Assembly: GCF_028750675.1 (NCBI RefSeq)
Contig: NZ_JAQQPZ010000013.1
Coordinates: 62,001-126,000, forward strand
Source of the DNA: Shewanella metallivivens
GTDB lineage: Bacteria > Pseudomonadota > Gammaproteobacteria > Enterobacterales > Shewanellaceae
Reading direction: 5' to 3'
DNA length: 64,000 bases
Positions 20,945-29,567 of this stretch are shown one piece after another. The notes under the pieces are model-generated. The model searched no databases and was not told where the DNA came from. It saw nothing but the letters and a program-made list of their open reading frames with translations. Both the position numbers and the translations under genes were made by a program. Position 1 is the first letter of the stretch, and the number at the start of each line of letters is the position of its first letter.

Positions 20945-21679
20945 TTAGTTTATCATGGTTTGATTCAATGCCAGTGCTTCTTTATTTAATTCAAGTAGTC
21001 TTGCGGACATCGTCTCATGCACTTTAGCACTAAAGGCTTTAACATCATTTTTAGTCAAACCTTCCGTTGGGATCGGCTTCATCATCTCAACAATAACAAC
21101 GCCGTTATTCCAGCGATTTAACTTAATGTGATTTTGACAAGATGCTAATACAGGTACCACAGGCACCTGTGCAGTAATGGCTGTATGAAACGCCCCCACT
21201 TTAAAAGGCAATAAACCACGGCCTCGTGAGCGAGTGCCCTCGGGGAAAATCCATACTGACAACAGCTTAGTTTTCATTTTTTCAACCGTTTTGGCCATTG
21301 TGTCAAAAGCACTGTGACGATTTTTACGGTCAATCAGGATATTACCTGACAACCAATAAATTTGACCAAACAATGGCATCCACGCCAAACTTTTCTTACC
21401 TAGGCTTACAGTCCCCTTTGGCACTGCAGAAGTATGGGTAAATAAATCAAAATTATTTTGATGATTAGCTAAATAAATACATGGCTGTTGTGTGTCACTT
21501 GCCGGATTAGTTCGGGTGATCACTTTAATGCCAAGTACAGGGGCCACAGAGGCAAAAATCTTAGCGATGACATGTACGTTGTCGCGATGCATTGGTCTAA
21601 CAATACAAAAAACAATTGCAAATACAAAGGCTAAAAACAATAACACGGCGAGGATAATTGAACGAGCGATAAGCAGCAC
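20945..21679 (-). CDS. plsC: 1-acyl-sn-glycerol-3-phosphate acyltransferase
   Basis: A 244-residue inner-membrane enzyme that adds the second acyl chain to lysophosphatidic acid in phospholipid synthesis. An N-terminal membrane helix (LLIARSIILAVLLFLAFVFA) precedes the acyltransferase block I NHQNNFD (NHx4D) and block III FPEGTRSRGRG. I begin at the GTG at 21679, which follows AGGAG by six bases, not at a TTG that overlaps that ribosome site. A symmetric hairpin lies about 90 bases upstream, after the metal-permease gene. Other acyltransferases share these motifs, so exact chain specificity is inference. Confidence 0.88.
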   Translation of the reverse strand: MLLIARSIILAVLLFLAFVFAIVFCIVRPMHRDNVHVIAKIFASVAPVLGIKVITRTNPASDTQQPCIYLANHQNNFDLFTHTSAVPKGTVSLGKKSLAWMPLFGQIYWLSGNILIDRKNRHSAFDTMAKTVEKMKTKLLSVWIFPEGTRSRGRGLLPFKVGAFHTAITAQVPVVPVLASCQNHIKLNRWNNGVVIVEMMKPIPTEGLTKNDVKAFSAKVHETMSARLLELNKEALALNQTMIN

Positions 21680-21767
21680 AGCATACTCCTGCAAAATAAT
21701 TGGCGACAGTATAACGATGCAGGTCTAGGGACTCAATTATTTTGTTTACATATGTACGCTGAAATAC

Positions 21768-21790
21768 TCTGCCCTGCAATACAGGGCAGA
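21768..21790 (-). terminator. Hairpin between the metal permease gene and plsC
   Basis: A perfect nine-base-pair stem TCTGCCCTG/CAGGGCAGA with a five-base loop lies 88 bases past the permease stop. It has no T run, so it could slow or protect transcripts without being a full terminator. Confidence 0.4.
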
Positions 21791-21877
21791 ATAACACGAT
21801 TTATGTGACAGCTATGCGACAACCTCAAAACAACCCTTGACCAGTATGGTCATTGATGTCATAGCAAAACTGACAGG

Positions 21878-22645
21878 TTAAGCGTTGGTAGAGCGAAACT
21901 TCATTAACTGTCTAAACACTAAAGCACTCATGGCTAAGGTGGCCACAATAGCAGCGCCACTGGGCAAATCGTAAGTTGCAGACAACAACAATCCTGCAAT
22001 ATAACCGATTATGCCTACAGCATATGCCCAAGCGAGCTTAGATTTGCCAGTATATTTATTTAACGCCAATGCTGGTAATATTAACGTGCTAAACACTAAA
22101 TACACTCCAACAAGCTCTACCGACAAGGTAATGACGATGGCAAATAAAAAGTAGAAACCGGCACCATCAAGAAGCTGCGGCCTAAATGCGATTAGCGCTA
22201 AAATAACGGCGGACACCACTGCCGGTAACACAAGTTGCGACCAACTTACCCACAAAATCTGCCCTGACATTAATTGCTTTAACAGCTCAGCGCCGTGAGG
22301 ATCATTCGCCAGCAACAGCATGGCTGCCACAGCGCTCAGCACATAAAAGCAGCCAATCATTGCTTCCAACTCACCGGTTAACCTTTTTGCCATCCATGCA
22401 ATTACGCCAGCACCTGCAAGCGCAAATAATGCCGGCATCCACATATGCACAAAAGGGATATCTTCTACACTATGATCCATGTGTGAGACTATTGCCCCTA
22501 GTGCTGCAACCTGAGCAATGGCTAAGTCGATAAAAATAATACCGCGCTTAAGCACTTGCTGCCCTAACAACACATGAGTCGATAACACCAGCAAGCCAGC
22601 CACTAGCGCTGGCAGCAATATAGACAATAGCTCAACATCAAACAT
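21878..22645 (-). CDS. Zinc/metal ABC transporter permease (ZnuB-like)
   Basis: A 255-residue integral membrane protein with about eight hydrophobic segments, of the ABC-3 family that imports zinc or manganese. Typical landmarks are GIIFIDLAIAQVAALGA near residue 35 and LVGVYLVFSTLILPALAL near 180. It begins four bases after the stop of the binding-protein gene, so the two are translated from one message. No ATP-binding subunit is encoded on either side, which is unusual for this family. Zinc as substrate is inferred from the His/acid-rich partner proteins in the operon. Confidence 0.88.
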   Translation of the reverse strand: MFDVELLSILLPALVAGLLVLSTHVLLGQQVLKRGIIFIDLAIAQVAALGAIVSHMDHSVEDIPFVHMWMPALFALAGAGVIAWMAKRLTGELEAMIGCFYVLSAVAAMLLLANDPHGAELLKQLMSGQILWVSWSQLVLPAVVSAVILALIAFRPQLLDGAGFYFLFAIVITLSVELVGVYLVFSTLILPALALNKYTGKSKLAWAYAVGIIGYIAGLLLSATYDLPSGAAIVATLAMSALVFRQLMKFRSTNA

Positions 22646-22649
22646 AAGA

Positions 22650-23555
22650 TTATTTCACCCCGTTAAGCAGAAATAATAAGCTGTCATATAAGCTGAATAA
22701 GTCTTTGCTTTGCTCATTGCCACCCACAGACATAGGTAACATCAATACCGGTAAGTTAGCACGTTCACCTAACCATTTTGCACCTCGTTCATCTTGATAA
22801 GACGCCACAATCACCGCCATAACATCACCTTGCTCTGCACGAGTGAGTAAGCTTGCTAGGTGGCTACTTGTGGGAGCTAACCCCGGCTTTGGCTCAAGAT
22901 CCGCCACTTGCTCAATCCCAGTCCAATTAAATAAATATCGGAAACTAGAGTGATAAGCGATGACCTTTTTACCGGCTAATCCTTTAGCCTGTTCTTTCCA
23001 CTGAGGGATTTTTGCCTGCCAGCGTTGGCTAAAATCAGCTAATGATTGCTGATATTCACTGCTGTTTTGCGGGTCGAGTTCGATCATCTTTGCACTAAGC
23101 GCTTGAGCAATGGTCAGCATACGCTCTGGATCTAAGTGTAAGTGTGGGTTCCCTTTGGCATGTACGTCACCCATTGAACGATCAACACTCGCCAATTTAT
23201 CTAAAGTGTCAACTTGTTCAGCCGCAAAAAACAGCCCTTTATCAGTAGATTTAACGTTAGGGTTAGAGGCCTTCATCTGTAGCATTGGCAGCCAGCCGAT
23301 TTCTAAATCGGCACCCGCACATACGACTAAATCGGCTTGGCGCATTTTAGCGATTAAGCTTGGACGCGCCTGTACTTGATGTGGATCTTGCATAGCCGTT
23401 GTTGCCGAGTATATGTCGGCCGAAGGGGCTAAAGCTTTGGCTAATGCAGCATATTCAGCCTCACACGCAAACACATTAAGCTCCGCTTTTGCTGTCGCGG
23501 TAAACAGCAGTGGCATGACTGCCACTGCTAAAAGCAATTTAGAATTGATGCGCAC
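22650..23555 (-). CDS. Metal ABC transporter substrate-binding protein (ZnuA-like)
   Basis: A 301-residue periplasmic protein of the cluster A-I (cation-binding) family with a signal peptide ending near TAKA-EL. Candidate metal ligands are His in MQDPHQ, the PHLHLDPE motif near residue 140, His in IAYHSSFRY near 204 and the acidic YQDERGA near 265. The His-rich loop of classical ZnuA is missing or very short (DVHAKGNPHLH). The GTG start is set by AGGAG and overlaps the upstream barrel gene by 17 bases, so translation is probably coupled. It feeds the permease immediately downstream. Confidence 0.88.
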   Translation of the reverse strand: MRINSKLLLAVAVMPLLFTATAKAELNVFACEAEYAALAKALAPSADIYSATTAMQDPHQVQARPSLIAKMRQADLVVCAGADLEIGWLPMLQMKASNPNVKSTDKGLFFAAEQVDTLDKLASVDRSMGDVHAKGNPHLHLDPERMLTIAQALSAKMIELDPQNSSEYQQSLADFSQRWQAKIPQWKEQAKGLAGKKVIAYHSSFRYLFNWTGIEQVADLEPKPGLAPTSSHLASLLTRAEQGDVMAVIVASYQDERGAKWLGERANLPVLMLPMSVGGNEQSKDLFSLYDSLLFLLNGVK

Positions 23556-24729
23556 CGTGAGCTCCTAATGTCATAACGTACTGTAGAGTAAATACATTGT
23601 CATCTTCAACGCCATCAAAGTTAGTTCCTTCTTGATGAGTAAACTGAAAACGAACTGCCGTAAAATGACTACTGTGCCAAGCAAGGCTAACTTCGGTTTC
23701 TTTCAGCTTTTGTGGATCGAGGTGATCTTCATGGATTTCGTGAGCATCCACCTCGCCATAACGCACACCAGCGGACCACCTTGGAGAGAACTGATAAACG
23801 CTGCTTAAATACCAACCTTCATGGTAATCATCATCACCGATTTCATGATCATCCATACCGTCATCACTATGACCAGGCTCTTCACCAAAAATATCAGTCA
23901 CTCTGAAGTATTCACCACTGAGGGTTAAATTCTGATATTTGTAGTTACCATTTGGAGCCCACTTATAAACAAAGTCTGCGATATAAGTGTTTTCACCGGT
24001 ATAAGATGCACTATGGCTATGTTCATCTTCCGCTTCTTCATCTTCATCTTCATGCTCTTCGGCATAGGCTAAGCCATTTTCATTGCGTAGATAACTTAAA
24101 CCTAGCTGCCATGAACTCTCAACCCCAATATCACCACCTATTTTGGTTAGCGCAGTAAATACACCGACATCGTCAAAATCGCGGTCGCCATGTTCATCTG
24201 CGGCGCGTAAGCTATCACCAGAAAAGGCTTCAACACCCATGGTCCAGTACAGATCAGTTGGTGCAACATAACTTAAGCGAATACCATCATCATAATAATG
24301 GTTACCTAAAAATGCACGGTATGCAGCGGGTCGCTCGGTGAACGAATCGGTATGCTTATGTTGATTATTTAAATAACCAATATCAGATAAAAAACGACCT
24401 GCACGAGCAGAGAGGCCACTTGGTAGCGCCAGTGTTTGGATAAAGGCCTCTTCCAAATTCAATTCAGTTTCGCCATCAGCCGACTCAATAACAGTAGTGA
24501 TTTTACCGTAAAAGTTGTCATCAATATTGGCGCTTAACGCTAACTCAGTTTCGCCGAGTCCAAAGCCCTCTTCTCGCTCTGCCAAAGGGCGATCACCCGT
24601 TTGGTAATAGCCGTCTAAAACAGCACTAATATTAGGATTCGTTAAGCTTGAATCCTCTGCCATTACCGAATAAGAACTAAACGCACATGCCAATGCTAAT
24701 AAAGAAACGCGAGTGTTTAACGCAGACAT
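23539..24729 (-). CDS. His/acid-rich outer-membrane barrel-like protein in the metal operon
   Basis: About 396 residues after choosing ATG 24729 (TGGAG upstream). A signal peptide ends near VMA-ED. The sequence has porin-like alternating strands and ends in Phe, as outer-membrane barrels do. Two loops are packed with Glu, Asp and His: EEHEDEDEEAEDEHSHS near residue 235 and GHSDDGMDDHEIGDDDYHEG near 290. Such loops could gather zinc at the surface. There is no TonB box or plug domain, so it is not a TonB-dependent receptor. It lies between the small Cys/His protein and the binding protein, so a role in metal passage through the outer membrane is likely but inferred. Confidence 0.75.
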   Translation of the reverse strand: MSALNTRVSLLALACAFSSYSVMAEDSSLTNPNISAVLDGYYQTGDRPLAEREEGFGLGETELALSANIDDNFYGKITTVIESADGETELNLEEAFIQTLALPSGLSARAGRFLSDIGYLNNQHKHTDSFTERPAAYRAFLGNHYYDDGIRLSYVAPTDLYWTMGVEAFSGDSLRAADEHGDRDFDDVGVFTALTKIGGDIGVESSWQLGLSYLRNENGLAYAEEHEDEDEEAEDEHSHSASYTGENTYIADFVYKWAPNGNYKYQNLTLSGEYFRVTDIFGEEPGHSDDGMDDHEIGDDDYHEGWYLSSVYQFSPRWSAGVRYGEVDAHEIHEDHLDPQKLKETEVSLAWHSSHFTAVRFQFTHQEGTNFDGVEDDNVFTLQYVMTLGAHGAHQF

Positions 24730-24816
24730 AATATCTCCAAAATACAACAAGTAGCCGCTATCCGGGTTTTCATAAACCGGTAAATAACGGAAAAAATAAT
24801 TAATTACAGTGTTGGA

Positions 24817-25107
24817 CTAACGAGATACAGGAGGGGCACGGCTTTGGTAGTAAGCTTGAAATGCGCTAACAAGACAAGGCAATATGAATTGCTGACGTTC
24901 AAAGACTTGCTTGCTTGCTATAATAACAAGTTCGCTGCTGTGAATTGTTTTATTTAACTGATGTTGATGAAAACATAAGGTACAGTGGTTCTGCACCCCA
25001 TCGTCAAGATGACGAACTGAGTGCGCAGAGGCAGCAATAGACAATACGATCAAAATGGCACTAAGCCAGATCGCAACAGTTTGTCTAATGTGAATGCGTG
25101 AACTCAA
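24817..25107 (-). CDS. Small secreted Cys/His protein (DUF2607/DUF2946-like)
   Basis: A 96-residue protein with a signal peptide or anchor (residues 9-30, ending near ASA-HS) followed by a short region with HCTLCFHQHQL near residues 41-51, a possible metal site. Such small CxxC/His proteins are found at the head of metal transport operons in Vibrio and Shewanella. It is the first gene of the operon that continues through the barrel, binding protein and permease, with 87 bases before the barrel. Naming it to a DUF is from memory of the pattern and is uncertain. Confidence 0.65.
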   Translation of the reverse strand: MSSRIHIRQTVAIWLSAILIVLSIAASAHSVRHLDDGVQNHCTLCFHQHQLNKTIHSSELVIIASKQVFERQQFILPCLVSAFQAYYQSRAPPVSR

Positions 25108-25348
25108 AGACTGTAATCCATCAAGTTAATAATATTAGGTATAAGTGTAAAATAGCGGTGCTGAAAAGCAACAGATAGATTGTGACAAATCATGACGATT
25201 CAGTAACAATGCCTCTTAAAAGCGATGATAAAGTGGTTAATATATTGATCAATCAAAGCAATTTTAAGATACGCTTAAGCTGTGGCTCATAACATAACGC
25301 CTGACACTGTAGATAAGCATAAGTAAACAAGTATAAAGGACTTATTCC

Positions 25349-25474
25349 ATGGCACAATTTATTCGCGAAAACATTGGCATTATCTTAATCATGGTTATTG
25401 TTGGCATCGTCGTACTTGGCGGAATTTACTATGTTGAGACGGCTTTAGAAAGCCAAGTGATTGTGGTTGATTAA
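25349..25474 (+). CDS. 41-residue single-span membrane protein
   Basis: A small ORF with a proper ribosome site (AAAGGA, nine bases before ATG). Residues 8-29 form one strongly hydrophobic helix (IGIILIMVIVGIVVLGGIYY region), followed by a short acidic tail ending VVD. It is divergent from the metal operon and convergent with the zinc-ribbon protein, stops 14 bases apart. No function can be assigned. Confidence 0.6.
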   Translation: MAQFIRENIGIILIMVIVGIVVLGGIYYVETALESQVIVVD

Positions 25475-25488
25475 ACACTCATTTATTA

Positions 25489-25812
25489 TCACTTGTTAGC
25501 AACGCTGGCATCATCTGCTGGCGCTTCAACCATCTTTAAATGATCCATAATGTGCGATAAACCGACGACAATCACAGCTAAAATAACCAGAGGCGTCGTT
25601 ATCGTCGCGGTGCCATCAACAAAATAGCCTGTTGCTGCTGCAATAACCCCACCATAAAACCCAGCTATTTTAGCCAAAGCCAACGACTTATTATGCCCAA
25701 GCCACGCAGCACAATGTGGGCATTGTACTTCAACCGAGAGTCCTTTACCGCGGCTTTCAGTGACTTTAGCTATCGAAAAATGTTTGTAGCAATGAGCACA
25801 TTGCAAAGCCAT
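25489..25812 (-). CDS. Zinc-ribbon membrane protein of unknown function
   Basis: A 107-residue protein. Two CxxC pairs (CAHC at 5-8 and CPHC near 32-35) form a likely zinc ribbon at the N-terminus. Two hydrophobic helices follow (about 48-66 and 70-88), and the C-terminus is acidic. The architecture suggests a small cytoplasmic-facing ribbon tethered to the inner membrane. The ATG is followed directly by the ribbon. The family is not one I can name. Confidence 0.7.
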   Translation of the reverse strand: MALQCAHCYKHFSIAKVTESRGKGLSVEVQCPHCAAWLGHNKSLALAKIAGFYGGVIAAATGYFVDGTATITTPLVILAVIVVGLSHIMDHLKMVEAPADDASVANK

Positions 25813-25940
25813 GTTGAGTATCCTAAATCAATAATGCCATCAAGTTTACCAAAATAGCCCTCAAATAGCAGCGCCAACATAGCTCCAGTTGCGGTTTTCT
25901 ACTATCATATTTGCAACTTAGCCTCACAGGACGATCTAAG

Positions 25941-27590
25941 ATGTTACGGACGTTACCCGCTTTATTGATACTGATGACCTCATTTGTGATAACTCAATCA
26001 GTATTTGCACAAGACAACACCCCGCAAACACCAACCATCATTAGCACCGAAATCGACAGTAATACCCTCAGCAAAATATCGCAGTTACAACAAACCATCA
26101 ATAATGAGGCTAAATTACTGCCCAACGCTAAAGGTGAAATTCGTACCATTACTGAATATCGTATTAAGAACAAATCATCTGAGCTACGCGATGAAATCGA
26201 TCAACTCATTGCTTCAGGCGCTGCCGAACAGCAATATCTAGTCGCATTGGTTCAAAATCAAATGGATTTTTTAGCAAAAGTCATTCACTACCTTGACGCC
26301 GATGTGACCCAGTTAAGAAACAAATTAGGCAGTGATGATGACAGCAAAACGATTGCTGCAATGTCTAATCGCGAGTTCGAACGCGACCATTATTTAAAGG
26401 CAACATTTGAAACCCTGCAATGGGCGGAAAAGTTAAACCTTGATGTCAACCAGCAAAAACAAGCATTCACTGATTTCATGCTACTGCGAGCCGATCAATT
26501 TGACAGCTTAGTCCATTACACCCAAGACGAATTACAAAAAGCCGTCGCAGAAGCCAGCGCCGCGGGGGCAGACATTAGCGCAGAACAAAAAGCCAAAGTG
26601 TTGGCTTTCAAAGAACGCTTAGAACAAAACAGTTCAAGCCTGGCCAGCTCTGCGTTTATTCTTGAAGGCTTAGGCAAAGATGTTTCACAAATAAAGCAAA
26701 CGTTATTTAGTATTTCAGGCGACATCACTCAAGATGTGCTTAATTTCAGTGTTGCGTCTAACTTGCTACAAGGCTGGGCTAAAGTCTTAAAAGATCAAAC
26801 CATCAATAACGGCCCTAGCCTCACGTTCAAAATTGTAGTGTTTTTATTCATTCTGTTTATCACGAGTTTAGTGGCCAAAATCGTCACTAAAATTATCGCT
26901 AAAACAGTTCGCGCATCTAAACTGCAATTTAGCCAACTCCTACAAGAATTTTTTATCTCGTTATCGAGTAAAGTCGTTTACGCCTTAGGATTATTAATTG
27001 CGCTATCTCAACTCGGTTTTGAACTTGGGCCATTGCTCGCGGGCTTCGGTATTGCGGGTGTGATTATTGGCTTTGCATTACAAGACACACTGTCAAACTT
27101 TGCATCGGGCATGATGATCTTAATTTATCGCCCCTTTGATGTTGGTGACTTAATTAACGCTGCCGGGGTAACAGGCCGTGTGAGCCACATGAGTTTAGTG
27201 TCGACCACCATCAAAACTCTCGACAACCAGCGTTTAATTGTACCCAACAATAAAATTTGGGGAGATACCATTAATAACATCACCGCAGAGCATCAACGCC
27301 GCGTTGATTTAGTTTTTGGCATTGGCTATGGCGATGACATACCACATGCTGAAAAGATTTTAAAAAGCATTGTTGAGCAACACCCTAAAGTGCAAGCGAC
27401 ACCAGAACCTATTGTAAGATTACACACATTAGGCGAATCATCGGTAGACTTTGTTGTAAGACCTTGGGTAAAACCTGATGACTACTGGGAAGTATACTGG
27501 GACATCACCCGTGAGGTTAAAATGCGCTTTGACGCTGAAGGCGTTAGCATTCCGTTCCCGCAGCGCGATGTGCATATTTACCAAAAATAA
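25941..27590 (+). CDS. MscS-family mechanosensitive channel with periplasmic N-terminal domain
   Basis: About 549 residues. A signal peptide (MLRTLPALLILMTSFVITQS) leads into a 270-residue helical, coiled-coil-rich region, then three membrane helices around 295-420 and the MscS beta and C-terminal domains. The pore helix and its continuation read GFGIAGVIIGFALQDTLSNF near residues 372-391, the family's hallmark. ATG 25941 is preferred over an earlier TTG because AGGA precedes it and a signal peptide follows. It should open under membrane tension to release solutes. Larger than E. coli MscS, it resembles the YbdG/MscM-type extended channels. Confidence 0.92.
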   Translation: MLRTLPALLILMTSFVITQSVFAQDNTPQTPTIISTEIDSNTLSKISQLQQTINNEAKLLPNAKGEIRTITEYRIKNKSSELRDEIDQLIASGAAEQQYLVALVQNQMDFLAKVIHYLDADVTQLRNKLGSDDDSKTIAAMSNREFERDHYLKATFETLQWAEKLNLDVNQQKQAFTDFMLLRADQFDSLVHYTQDELQKAVAEASAAGADISAEQKAKVLAFKERLEQNSSSLASSAFILEGLGKDVSQIKQTLFSISGDITQDVLNFSVASNLLQGWAKVLKDQTINNGPSLTFKIVVFLFILFITSLVAKIVTKIIAKTVRASKLQFSQLLQEFFISLSSKVVYALGLLIALSQLGFELGPLLAGFGIAGVIIGFALQDTLSNFASGMMILIYRPFDVGDLINAAGVTGRVSHMSLVSTTIKTLDNQRLIVPNNKIWGDTINNITAEHQRRVDLVFGIGYGDDIPHAEKILKSIVEQHPKVQATPEPIVRLHTLGESSVDFVVRPWVKPDDYWEVYWDITREVKMRFDAEGVSIPFPQRDVHIYQK

Positions 27591-27605
27591 TCGCCCCATC
27601 CAAAC

Positions 27606-27638
27606 AAAAAAGCTCAAGTCATCAGACTTGAGCTTTTT
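27606..27638. terminator. Bidirectional terminator between the MscS gene and the MaoC-like gene
   Basis: The stem AAAAAAGCTCAAGTC/GACTTGAGCTTTTT with an ATCA loop is placed between two convergent genes. Confidence 0.88.
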
Positions 27639-27653
27639 GTTACCTTGCAAAGA

Positions 27654-28520
27654 CTAAAGGTAAGTAACGCTGCCCTGCAAATGCGGCCTTCGACCTTTAA
27701 CATCACGCATTTCAAAGCACTTGCCATTGTCGATACTCTCAAAAGCAAACGTTACTTCTGATGGCATAAATACTGGCAGCTTAAATTCAACATCAACTTG
27801 AAAAGCGCGTTCGCCTATGTGCGGCATTAATTGCGATAAAGCCCGAGCTTTTGACCACATACCATGAGCAAGTACCCGTTCAAAACCAAAGCGTTTAGAC
27901 AATAACGGATGCAAATGTATCAAATTATAATCACCCGACGCTTTTGCGTAACGACGGCCTAAGTCTTCGGTTAAGCGCCAGTGCTGAACGTTTTCCCAAG
28001 CCATTGACGAGGCTTTAGGCGGACGAGCACGGCGACCAGCCGATTCAATACGGTATAAATACGTCGATAAAGCTTGCCACACTAACTCATCTGCAACAAA
28101 CACTTTAGAAACTAAATCGAACTCAAGCCCAGAGTCTGTCTGACGACTGGCGGTGAGCTCACATTGTACGGATAAGGTCTCATCTGCACGTACAGGACGA
28201 AAAGCACTAATACTGTTTTTTAAATGGATCATCCCCAACAATGGGAACGTCACAGCTTTGTGAGTAAAAATGGTTGCATGCAACCGAAAAGCCCATACAT
28301 ATAAATAGGTTGGAGGCAGTATTGAGCCATCAAAATCAAAACCACATACATCAGCATATTGACGCACTTTCTCTGGCGATACTATCACGCTTGGCGCTTG
28401 CACATAAATGTTCGGCAATGGCTTTTTGTCCCATCCGGGTTTGCGTCCGAACAAGATTTTGCGATACAGAGACAAAAGCGAAGGCATCGCTTTTAATTCA
28501 ATAGCATAGTCGTGGCTCAC
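27654..28520 (-). CDS. MaoC-like hot-dog dehydratase
   Basis: A 288-residue cytoplasmic protein of the (R)-specific enoyl-CoA hydratase/MaoC family. The second hot-dog carries the hydratase motif region YAKASGDYNLIHLHP near residues 187-201, with Asp-x4-His, the catalytic pair. The first half (residues 40-150) is a more diverged hot-dog. It may act on acyl-CoA or acyl-ACP. The GTG start has AGGTAA upstream. It stands alone, facing cmoM with a 254-base gap between starts. Substrate is unknown. Confidence 0.85.
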   Translation of the reverse strand: MSHDYAIELKAMPSLLSLYRKILFGRKPGWDKKPLPNIYVQAPSVIVSPEKVRQYADVCGFDFDGSILPPTYLYVWAFRLHATIFTHKAVTFPLLGMIHLKNSISAFRPVRADETLSVQCELTASRQTDSGLEFDLVSKVFVADELVWQALSTYLYRIESAGRRARPPKASSMAWENVQHWRLTEDLGRRYAKASGDYNLIHLHPLLSKRFGFERVLAHGMWSKARALSQLMPHIGERAFQVDVEFKLPVFMPSEVTFAFESIDNGKCFEMRDVKGRRPHLQGSVTYL

Positions 28521-28774
28521 AATGATTTACCTTAAATAGGCAGCTTAAACCGGTGTGCTGCAAAAAAGTGAATCGTTTATTATACCTTACAGAGTCTTAG
28601 TTACTAAACTGCTAATTGGTTATTACGTTTAAATCTGAGTATGCTTAATCGTTATGTTGATGTAATCGACAAATTTTATTTACCTTATTAATACAATTAG
28701 TGATTTTTCTTTACCTTTTTTAAGCCACAATGAGACAATTACCTCAATTAACCTGACGACAATTGTAATCCACA

Positions 28775-29554
28775 GTGCAAGATAAAAACTTCGATAAACT
28801 GAGCCTCAAATTTGCGAAAAATATTTACGGAACCACCAAAGGTGAAATTCGCGCAGCTGTATTATGGCGTGACTTAGCGCCCGCATTAACAAGCCTTGAG
28901 CAGCCACGACTACGCATATTAGATGCTGGAGGCGGCTTTGGGTTTTTAAGCCAAAAACTCGCGGCATTAGGCCATGATATCGTGCTTTGTGACATTTCCG
29001 CACAAATGCTTGAGTTAGCTAAACAACAAATAGCCGAGTCTGATACCCCTTTATCGATTGAGTTAGTCCACAGTCCTATTCAAGCATTAACTGTTGAACA
29101 ATATGGACAATTTGACGTTATCTTATGCCATGCGGTAGCCGAATGGCTTATTGATGCTAAAAGCACCCTACAAGGCTTATTGAAGCTGTTAAAGCCTCGC
29201 GGTTTATTTTCATTGATGTTTTATAATAAAGAGGCACTGCGTTTTCACAGTCTAGTGTCAGGTAATTTTGATTATGTAAAACGAGATCTGGTGGTTAAAA
29301 AGAAGGTTGGCTTAACCCCTACTCACCCTTTATACATAGAAGACGTGCGCCAATGGTTTAACGAATGGCACTTGCACATCCAAACCCAATCAGGGGTAAG
29401 GGTTATAAACGATTATCTAAAACAACACTTACCACCTAATTTTGACACTCAACAACTGATTGAAATGGAACTAGCTTACTCACAACGAGAGCCATATTTG
29501 TCGCTCGGTCGTTACGTACATTTCTTAGGGCAATCACCTACTACACAGCGCTAA
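28775..29554 (+). CDS. cmoM: tRNA 5-carboxymethoxyuridine methyltransferase CmoM
   Basis: A 259-residue SAM-dependent methyltransferase. The N-terminus matches E. coli CmoM closely (MQDxNFD, then FAKNIYGTTKGEIR), and the SAM site ILDAGGGFGFLS lies near residue 48. CmoM methylates cmo5U34 to mcmo5U34 in the anticodon of certain tRNAs. The start is GTG at 28775; an ATG is not available in frame nearby. It ends convergently 13 bases from the TraB/GumN gene. Confidence 0.92.
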   Translation: MQDKNFDKLSLKFAKNIYGTTKGEIRAAVLWRDLAPALTSLEQPRLRILDAGGGFGFLSQKLAALGHDIVLCDISAQMLELAKQQIAESDTPLSIELVHSPIQALTVEQYGQFDVILCHAVAEWLIDAKSTLQGLLKLLKPRGLFSLMFYNKEALRFHSLVSGNFDYVKRDLVVKKKVGLTPTHPLYIEDVRQWFNEWHLHIQTQSGVRVINDYLKQHLPPNFDTQQLIEMELAYSQREPYLSLGRYVHFLGQSPTTQR

Positions 29555-29567
29555 GCTTTATTAATGA

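Noticed and set aside
25108..25348. Zur box upstream of the metal operon
   Set aside because: I looked for the zinc-repressor palindrome and found AT-rich sequence but no convincing match. Zinc control remains untested from sequence.
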